From Actinomycetes bacterium (GTDB lineage: Bacteria; Actinomycetota; Acidimicrobiia; Acidimicrobiales; Acidimicrobiaceae): a DNA stretch of 5,364 bases. A model generated the notes under the pieces. That model worked only from the letters and a program-made list of their open reading frames with translations. It was not told the origin of the DNA and did not search any database. The stretch covers positions 1-5,364 of the forward strand of contig JAJYGZ010000005.1 in the NCBI GenBank assembly GCA_021790495.1. The letters are read 5' to 3'. The number at the start of each line of letters is the position of its first letter. Positions within the stretch are counted from its first letter, which is position 1. Positions 1 through 4,334 of the stretch are shown here, piece by piece. The translations under genes were made by a program, and so were the position numbers.

Positions 1-12
1 TTTGTCAAGTAT
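1..12 (-). promoter_or_regulatory. Partial third copy of the promoter/operator box at the window edge
   Basis: On the minus strand this reads ATACTTGACAAA and contains a perfect sigma70-type -35 hexamer (TTGACA, 8 to 3). On the plus strand, TTTGTCAAGTAT differs at one of 12 bases from TTTGCCAAGTAT at 4136-4147, the half-site of the operon promoter. It begins 21 bases beyond the relaxase stop codon, where a promoter for the next minus-strand transcription unit would sit. The rest of the box and its -10 would be outside the window, so this is a partial match only. Confidence 0.5.
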
Positions 13-33
13 ATGCAGGTAAGGAGCCCACGA

Positions 34-3006
34 TTATGCGGCCTTTTGACGAGCTTCTTGCTCTTCAAGCTCCCTGCGGCGGCGATCTTCGCGCTCCAGA
101 TCGGTCTCCTCCTCAGACTCGACCACCTCCAGGCCGGCCACCTGCGCCTGGCGCTCGGCCTCTCGGGCCTCAGCGGCGGCACGGGCGGCGTCGGCGGCCT
201 CGATAAACGAGATCGCGCTCTGCTGCTCGACTTCGCGGCGCCACTGAGTAGCCAGCGCCTTGACGGCGTCGCCGTTCTTGATCTCCTTGGGATCGAGATC
301 GAGCGACTCGAAAGATTGCCACACCTCGACGTCGGAGGTTGGCCGCGTGACGGCCACGTATGCCGAGCTGTTGTCGGTGCCGTGACCCTGGAGCACCACG
401 ACCTCCTCGTAAGTCGACGACTGCTGTCGACAACGCTGGGTGACCCACGACTGCCGCAGTGCGGCGATGTCTTCGGGCCGGCGCAGGGTCACGGTTGGCG
501 CCGATGGGCGCATTATCGCCAAAGTGACCGCCGTGGCCATCCCATTGTCGTCCCTTTCCAGCTTTGTGACGATGGCCCGCTCTCCATTCTGGAGATCAAA
601 GCGGTGTCCATCCGCCTTCTTGATTGAAGTATTGCGCGTAATGCCGACATAGGAGTTCACAAATAGCGTTTGCTCGCGCTCATAGTGCCGATTTTCGGGA
701 TCTTGCCAAACAGTGCGGGCGCCTTCTCCCTTCAACTTGCCAGCGGCCAGGAGCCTCGCCGCAGCCTCGTCGTTCATGGCGTCGATCTCCTGATTGCTCC
801 GGTCGGCCACCAAGGCGACGGCCTTGTGTGCCCGGCCCTTGCTTAGCCAGCGGGCTTCCCAGGCGTCCATCGCGAATGTCTCGGCGTCGCGATCGGTCAC
901 GGCGAAGTGCAGCTTGCCGGATTCTTGGTAGTGCTCGATGGCCTTGTCGACCGTTTCATGATCTCGCATGTGCTCCCAGACGCCCTTCTCCCGGCCGGCC
1001 TCGGTCTCCTTGCCTCGCCACTCCTCGTTCTGGGTTCTGTGGATCTCGTCGATCACCTGAGCCTGGCCGGCTACCTCCTCCAAGTGCCTCCACATGCTCT
1101 GGCCGCCGGCTCCGATGCTCTTCATCTGCTTGGGATCGCCAAGGGCGAGCAGCGACACTTCGCGATTGAGTCGCAGCAATTCACGCATGCGCGTGACATC
1201 GGCCATGCAAGCTTCATCAATTACGATTAGAGTGCGCGCATTTGTGTCAAAAGACCGGCCATGACGGCCCGACAATTCATTACCCAGCTGCTCAAATGAC
1301 CAGGTGCGGTCGGCGCCGATGTCGCGCCCGAATTGAACGGCTCTTTCCTTCGCCACGCTCACCGCGACGACCTGGGCCTTGCGCCCTCCGGCGGCCTCGG
1401 CACCGCGGCGATGTCCCTCGACGAGAACCTGGGCGACCAAAGTTTTCCCTGCGCCGGCCTGGCCCTGAGCGAGATTCACTCGCTTGCTCCACATGGCCTC
1501 CAGCGCGGCGGCCTGGTCCCTGCCGAGATTGATCGGATCCTTGCCTTCGGCGATTCGCCCTTCATTCAGACGGGCCAGCACCGCAAGCTCCGTCTCGCGG
1601 AGATCGACTTTGGAGCTGAGCGCTGGCGCCTCGACGGCGGCGAGCTCGGCCACGAGATCGACGACCTGTTGCTCCTTCTTGGCCCATTCTCGGCTAGTGA
1701 CCTTGCCCGCCCAGCTCACCAGATCGTCGTGAAGTGCGGGTCCGCCATCCTCGGCGCCGTAGGCGTCATCCAGGAGTTGCTTGGTCTGCTTGCCGGAGAG
1801 CCCGACCCGAAGGGCCTCTTCTGAGATCAGATTCCGCAACTCCCACCAGGGCAGCACGCTCCCTTTCTCTGGGATCCGGCCAATCGCCGCCTTCAGGACG
1901 GCCTCGCGCTTGGCCTCCGGCCTGGTGCGCTGGCCCAAGGCCGCGAGCCACGTTTCTGAGGTGAGGCCAAAGGGCGCCAGCTGGCCCTGCCAGCGGTCGA
2001 AAATGTCGGCGGGAAGAACCTGCTTTACACGGCGGCCCTTCACCTTGGCCTCCTCGATCGCGGCATCCCATACCCTCCTGGGTACCGGCTTGTCGGAATC
2101 GAAACCCTTCTGCGCCAAGGCCTCCTTCAGATTGGCGTGAACCTGAGCGGCCCTCTTCGACATGGCCTTGATCGCCTCTCTGGACTCGAAGCCGGCGACG
2201 AAGAACTCGCGGTTCTTGTCTCGCTCCTGGCTCCGCTTCTCCCGATCCAGCTCCTCCGAGGTGCGGCACCGGATGCCCTTGGCCTCCAAGCGCTCCATGA
2301 GATTAGTCTGCACCAGGCCGTCGGCCTCAACCTTGATGGTGCGGAGCACGCGATCTTCAATCGCGCCATACTCCCGATACTTGCCGCCTCTTGCGAATTT
2401 GTCATCCTGGCGGCGGGCGACATTCCACACAAAAAGATGCCAATGGAGTTGCGGATCCGGGACTTCGATCTCCTCCGTGGGCCGACTGGTGAAGTGGGAG
2501 AAAGCGCCCACGATCAAGCCGTCGGTGTGCTCGAGGACATTCTCCCGGGTGCCCGCCTTCTTGCGTGTCATCAGCTTGGCCTGGCTCTCGATGTGCGACA
2601 CGGTGTCCCGGATGGCCGCCTCGAATTCGGTCTCGATGATCCTCCGGCCTTCGGCATCGGCACTCGCCCAGGCGAGCGAGATCGACTTGGGCAGCGAGAT
2701 CGTGACATCGTCACCGATCGTGTGGGTTCCACGCGCCTGTGCCACCAACTGTTCGCCAGTCACCGGGTTACGGCCTTCGCTCAGATTCCGGAACTGATCA
2801 GCTGTGACCAGTGTGTCCGCCAAGCCCCAGCGCTCGGCAAGCTTGCCGACGAAGAATCCGGGTCTGTTCGTCAACTCCTTGGTGGCAAAGTAGTAGCCTT
2901 CGCGAGACTTCTCGCGCTTCTCTTGCGCCTCTTCCTCCTCCTCTCCGAGGAGGTAATGGATCACGTCTTCGAGGCGGTTGCTCCTATGCTTGGTTACGGT
3001 AATCAT
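34..3006 (-). CDS. MobF-family conjugative relaxase-helicase (TrwC/TraI-like)
   Basis: This is a probable conjugative relaxase of 990 residues. By family knowledge it nicks one strand at oriT through an active tyrosine, stays linked to the DNA 5' end, and unwinds the plasmid with its helicase domain. The N-terminal relaxase domain (about 1-270) has Tyr18, Tyr38 and Tyr39 as catalytic candidates. The three-histidine metal site is FSHFTSR (His171) and DPQLHWH (His188, His190). The superfamily-1 helicase part (about 490-900) has Walker A GQAGAGKT (515-522), Walker B LIVIDEA (593-599), GDPKQ (623-627), an IHRTQ arginine motif near 657 and YVAVTR (883-888). The last 70 residues are charged and probably helical. 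Length is close to that of TrwC. I chose ATG 3006 because it lies downstream of a promoter and puts a tyrosine at residue 18 as in TrwC. ATG 3024 overlaps the -10, and the frame open to 3156 runs through a terminator. No coupling protein or secretion gene is visible. Confidence 0.93.
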   Translation of the reverse strand: MITVTKHRSNRLEDVIHYLLGEEEEEAQEKREKSREGYYFATKELTNRPGFFVGKLAERWGLADTLVTADQFRNLSEGRNPVTGEQLVAQARGTHTIGDDVTISLPKSISLAWASADAEGRRIIETEFEAAIRDTVSHIESQAKLMTRKKAGTRENVLEHTDGLIVGAFSHFTSRPTEEIEVPDPQLHWHLFVWNVARRQDDKFARGGKYREYGAIEDRVLRTIKVEADGLVQTNLMERLEAKGIRCRTSEELDREKRSQERDKNREFFVAGFESREAIKAMSKRAAQVHANLKEALAQKGFDSDKPVPRRVWDAAIEEAKVKGRRVKQVLPADIFDRWQGQLAPFGLTSETWLAALGQRTRPEAKREAVLKAAIGRIPEKGSVLPWWELRNLISEEALRVGLSGKQTKQLLDDAYGAEDGGPALHDDLVSWAGKVTSREWAKKEQQVVDLVAELAAVEAPALSSKVDLRETELAVLARLNEGRIAEGKDPINLGRDQAAALEAMWSKRVNLAQGQAGAGKTLVAQVLVEGHRRGAEAAGGRKAQVVAVSVAKERAVQFGRDIGADRTWSFEQLGNELSGRHGRSFDTNARTLIVIDEACMADVTRMRELLRLNREVSLLALGDPKQMKSIGAGGQSMWRHLEEVAGQAQVIDEIHRTQNEEWRGKETEAGREKGVWEHMRDHETVDKAIEHYQESGKLHFAVTDRDAETFAMDAWEARWLSKGRAHKAVALVADRSNQEIDAMNDEAAARLLAAGKLKGEGARTVWQDPENRHYEREQTLFVNSYVGITRNTSIKKADGHRFDLQNGERAIVTKLERDDNGMATAVTLAIMRPSAPTVTLRRPEDIAALRQSWVTQRCRQQSSTYEEVVVLQGHGTDNSSAYVAVTRPTSDVEVWQSFESLDLDPKEIKNGDAVKALATQWRREVEQQSAISFIEAADAARAAAEAREAERQAQVAGLEVVESEEETDLEREDRRRRELEEQEARQKAA
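1924..1940. repeat. 17-bp exact repeat, copy 1 (inside the relaxase gene)
   Basis: GGTGCGCTGGCCCAAGG here is identical to 3394-3410. In the relaxase it encodes LGQRT, in the linker between the relaxase and helicase domains (around residues 357-361). Confidence 0.6.
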
Positions 3007-3022
3007 GGTCTGTCTAATAGTC

Positions 3023-3051
3023 ATTGTCGCACGGTTTGGCGACTTTGCCAA
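3023..3051 (-). promoter_or_regulatory. Sigma70-like promoter of the relaxase gene
   Basis: On the minus strand, -35 TTGGCA (3051-3046) is followed by exactly 17 bases and -10 GACAAT (3028-3023). The match to TTGACA/TATAAT is 5/6 and 4/6. A start of transcription about 7 bases after the -10 would leave a leader of roughly 9 bases before ATG 3006, with no Shine-Dalgarno sequence visible. The box lies between the terminator of the upstream operon and the relaxase gene, which supports independent transcription. The alternative ATG 3024-3022 lies partly inside the -10. Confidence 0.6.
3036..3051. promoter_or_regulatory. Palindromic operator overlapping the relaxase -35
   Basis: The plus strand reads TTGGCGACTTTGCCAA, a perfect inverted repeat TTGGC-N6-GCCAA. 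It covers the whole -35 element and the start of the spacer of the relaxase promoter. It shares 14 of 16 bases with 4128-4143 at the same place in the other promoter. A repressor bound here would block RNA polymerase. The protein that binds it cannot be identified from this window. Confidence 0.6.
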
Positions 3052-3086
3052 GACGGTCACGCAACAATGCCGGCTTGGCTGCCACC

Positions 3087-3113
3087 AGAAAAACAAAAGG
3101 CCCCGAAGGGCCT
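3087..3113 (-). terminator. Intrinsic terminator of the five-gene operon
   Basis: Read on the minus strand, AGGCCC-TTCG-GGGCCT forms a 6-bp GC-rich stem closed by a stable TTCG tetraloop, followed at once by TTTGTTTTTCT. This is a textbook rho-independent terminator acting leftward. It lies 76 bases after the stop codon of the last small gene and before the relaxase promoter, so it separates the two transcription units. There is no T-tract on the plus strand, so it is unidirectional. Confidence 0.9.
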
Positions 3114-3180
3114 CTCTTGATTCCGGGGCAACTACAACTGTGACGCCTAATGCCACCTAGGAGCAGGGTACTACCAAGTA

Positions 3181-3195
3181 GTCAATCGGTCAATC
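3181..3195. repeat. Short tandem repeat at the end of the operon
   Basis: GTCAATC occurs twice, at 3181-3187 and 3189-3195, one base apart. The second copy contains the stop codon (TGA on the minus strand) of the last small gene. A small ACTAC-CAA-GTAGT hairpin (3170-3182) adjoins it. The role is unknown and it may be chance. Confidence 0.3.
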
Positions 3196-3435
3196 ATCCA
3201 TCCAGCCGCACAAGTCCTCCAGTTCTCGCTGGCGGCGGGCCTCGGCCTGCTCCGCGCGCAATGCCGTCAACCGCTCCTCATAGCGATCCCACACGCGGCG
3301 AGCTCTCACCACCTCCCTGGGCGCCTGCGCCATCCTCTGCGCGAGCCGTTGCTCTCGCTCGCGGCTAGCGTCGATCTTGGCGCGCAGCGCATCGGTGCGC
3401 TGGCCCAAGGGTAGCGATAGTTGGTCAACGACCAT
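3190..3435 (-). CDS. Small charged, probably coiled-coil protein, last gene of the operon (function unknown)
   Basis: This is a small protein of 81 residues that I do not recognise. It begins MVVDQLSLPLGQRTDALRAK and is almost entirely predicted helix: arginine, glutamate, alanine and glutamine dominate, with leucine or valine spaced in a heptad-like way (for example ERLTALRAEQAEARRQREL). It ends in LCGWMDD. A coiled-coil adaptor or DNA-associated accessory protein is plausible but not shown. ATG 3435 overlaps the stop of the gene before by 11 bases, which suggests translational coupling, and no Shine-Dalgarno is visible. The frame is open back to a TTG at 3573, but that stretch lies over the previous gene and reads like a shadow. 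The terminator follows 76 bases after the stop. Its LGQRT segment comes from a 17-bp sequence also found in the relaxase gene. Confidence 0.7.
   Translation of the reverse strand: MVVDQLSLPLGQRTDALRAKIDASREREQRLAQRMAQAPREVVRARRVWDRYEERLTALRAEQAEARRQRELEDLCGWMDD
3394..3410. repeat. 17-bp exact repeat, copy 2 (inside the last small gene)
   Basis: This is identical to 1924-1940, on the same strand and in the same reading phase, encoding LGQRT near residue 10 of the 81-residue protein. The identity could reflect a copied segment, a protein-binding site, or chance in GC-rich DNA. Confidence 0.6.
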
Positions 3436-3604
3436 CGAACGGCACTGTCGGAGGAGGATTCCGTTGTGCCCGTATAAAGCGCTGTTCTTCTGGCGTATAT
3501 GGCGGAGTGGCGGGATCATATATCCCACGCATGGCCTTTGATAGGACCCGCGCCGCCACTGACGTGCTATCAATGCGGCCCTGGTGGGCCTCTCTGGAGG
3601 TCAC
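3425..3604 (-). CDS. Small hypothetical protein, fourth gene of the operon
   Basis: This is a 59-residue protein of unknown function starting at GTG 3604. The sequence begins MTSREAHQGRIDSTSVAARV. It continues with an aromatic and proline-rich middle (GIYDPATPPYTPEEQRF, about 28-43) and a basic, proline-rich end (RAQRNPPPTVPFDGR). The N-terminal half could form a helix, and the YTPEEQRFIRAQR part looks like another. The GTGA overlap with the previous stop and the 11-base overlap with the next gene are the main evidence that it is translated. No membrane segment, signal peptide or metal-binding cysteines are seen. Without comparison to relatives, reality rests on the overlap pattern. Confidence 0.6.
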   Translation of the reverse strand: MTSREAHQGRIDSTSVAARVLSKAMRGIYDPATPPYTPEEQRFIRAQRNPPPTVPFDGR

Positions 3605-3768
3605 AGCTCTGGGCCCTCGTCATCGTGATCGAAGTCATACGATGGCGTGTAATCAGCCAGAGGCCCAACCTCGCCGTTGTCCTCGGCGATCATGTCCTGA
3701 TTGGCCAACCGTTCGCCAGCAGCGGCCCGATCGTCACTCAGATTAGCGAGTTCTTCGCCGCGCCTCAC
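3601..3768 (-). CDS. Small acidic hypothetical protein, third gene of the operon
   Basis: This is a 55-residue protein starting at GTG 3768, which overlaps the stop codon of the gene before as GTGA. The N-terminal half (MRRGEELANLSDDRAAAGER) is a likely helix. The C-terminal half is very acidic and ends DFDHDDEGPEL, like a flexible tail or a DNA-mimicking surface. The segment NLSDDRAAAGERLANQ resembles NLSEGRNPVTGEQLVAQ in the relaxase N-terminal domain at several positions, which may be chance. The function is unknown. The 4-base overlaps on both sides argue that it is a real translated gene in a tightly packed operon. Confidence 0.6.
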   Translation of the reverse strand: MRRGEELANLSDDRAAAGERLANQDMIAEDNGEVGPLADYTPSYDFDHDDEGPEL

Positions 3769-3953
3769 AGCGGCACCCCGTCGTCATCGAATGCTTCGGC
3801 GATTAGCTGGCGCTGCTCTTCGTCTGTAAGTCCATCGAAAGCGCTTGGCAGCCATGCCCGGCGCCGCTTTTCTGCCCATTCTAGGCGCAGCCGCTCAAGC
3901 TCTGCATCCGCATCCGCGATCCCTTCGCGGGTGCCGAGGTAGGCGATGCTCAT
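3765..3953 (-). CDS. Small hypothetical protein, second gene of the operon
   Basis: This is a 62-residue protein of unknown function starting at ATG 3953. The first stop-start overlap of the operon is here (ATGA with the preceding gene), so translation is probably coupled. Residues 12-34 form a strongly charged helix (ADADAELERLRLEWAEKRRR). It is followed by WLPSAFDGLTDEEQRQLIAEAF, which looks like a second helix with a turn between, and an acidic end DDDGVPL. A small helical DNA- or protein-binding factor is possible, but there is no recognisable helix-turn-helix or ribbon-helix-helix signature. Confidence 0.68.
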   Translation of the reverse strand: MSIAYLGTREGIADADAELERLRLEWAEKRRRAWLPSAFDGLTDEEQRQLIAEAFDDDGVPL

Positions 3954-4108
3954 AGCGCCAGCCCTCCGTCCTCGGGCTCAACCGCCGTCGGCTCGATCAA
4001 GAGATCGAAGACCCGAGGGACAACGCGAGCCACGTAGTTGCGATTCACGGGCCTCACTTCAGGCCCAGAAGTCGCGGGTAGATCGATAATCACCGTTTCA
4101 CGTTCCAT
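3950..4108 (-). CDS. Small hypothetical protein, first gene of the operon
   Basis: This is a 52-residue protein of unknown function, beginning MERETVIIDLPATSGPEVRP and ending in an acidic, glycine-rich tail (EPEDGGLAL). The middle is basic and hydrophobic (NRNYVARVVPRVFDLLIEP). The ETVIIDL start could be a beta-strand, which would fit a small regulatory fold, but nothing proves it. The start is well fixed: an in-frame TAA lies only 12 bases upstream, inside the -10 element of the promoter, and no other start codon comes between. Only 6 bases separate the -10 from the ATG, so the mRNA is probably leaderless. The stop codon overlaps the next start as ATGA. A first-position gene under a palindromic operator is a reasonable candidate autoregulator. 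Confidence 0.65.
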   Translation of the reverse strand: MERETVIIDLPATSGPEVRPVNRNYVARVVPRVFDLLIEPTAVEPEDGGLAL

Positions 4109-4114
4109 TCTGAA

Positions 4115-4143
4115 ATGTTACCACCGATTGTCGAATTTGCCAA
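4115..4143 (-). promoter_or_regulatory. Sigma70-like promoter of the five-gene operon
   Basis: On the minus strand, -35 TTGGCA (4143-4138) is followed by 17 bases and -10 TAACAT (4120-4115). The match to consensus is 5/6 and 4/6. The -35, the spacing and the flanking CTTGGCAAA are the same as in the relaxase promoter. ATG 4108 lies 6 bases after the -10, predicting a leaderless transcript that starts at or next to the initiation codon. Confidence 0.62.
4128..4143. promoter_or_regulatory. Palindromic operator overlapping the operon -35
   Basis: The plus strand reads TTGTCGAATTTGCCAA, an inverted repeat TTGTC-N6-GCCAA with one mismatch between arms. It shares 14 of 16 bases with the operator at 3036-3051 and occupies the same place relative to the -35. 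This suggests control of both transcription units by one regulator. Confidence 0.58.
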
Positions 4144-4236
4144 GTATCAAAGATGCAGCATTGTTGCGATGTGAGAGCTTACAAAGGCCAGCCAAGTGCC
4201 AGTGGTACTTCCAGGTCAGTGGCAGAGTTCGTCCAA

Positions 4237-4253
4237 CGGGCTCCTGAAGCCCG
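4237..4253. repeat. GC-rich hairpin in the intergenic region
   Basis: CGGGCT-CCTGA-AGCCCG is a perfect 6-bp stem with a 5-base loop. No T-tract follows on either strand, so it is a poor terminator. It lies in the 203-base gap between the divergent operon and the signalling gene, and could be part of a 5' leader structure or of an origin of transfer. Confidence 0.45.
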
Positions 4254-4259
4254 CGTGAC

Positions 4260-4334
4260 AGGGCCGTCGCACGGGTTGGCATCCCGAGCAAGCCTGGGTA
4301 GCCTTGAGTTCATGGTGGCTCGTGCGAAGGCCCT
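4260..4334. repeat. Long imperfect inverted repeat around the start of the PAS-GGDEF gene
   Basis: The left arm AGGGCCGTCGCACG (4260-4273) pairs with the right arm CGTGCGAAGGCCCT (4321-4334) at 13 of 14 positions. In RNA the helix could extend inward by G-U and G-C pairs (4274-4277 with 4317-4320). The loop of about 40 bases includes ATG 4312 and a possible GGGTAG sequence before it. This could be a structured 5' region controlling translation, or a DNA-level site such as part of an oriT. Confidence 0.6.

Noticed and set aside
2137..3120. Long plus-strand open frame of 327 codons opposite the relaxase gene
   Set aside because: It is antisense to the conserved relaxase domain, its product has no recognisable domain, and such frames are expected opposite GC-rich genes.
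3436..3573. Extension of the 81-residue protein to a TTG start at 3573
   Set aside because: It would overlap the fourth small gene almost completely; ATG 3435 fits the stop-start overlap pattern of the operon better.
4237..4253. GC hairpin as a terminator
   Set aside because: No T-tract follows on either strand.
4254..4303. Classical c-di-GMP-I (GEMM) riboswitch
   Set aside because: Only short pieces resemble the consensus; the AAACC and GGGACGCAAAGCC core with its GNRA hairpin is absent, so I do not annotate a riboswitch.
4153..4311. Upstream extension of the PAS-GGDEF frame to ATG 4153
   Set aside because: The frame is open but the residues resemble no domain, there is no ribosome binding site, and the region holds hairpins.
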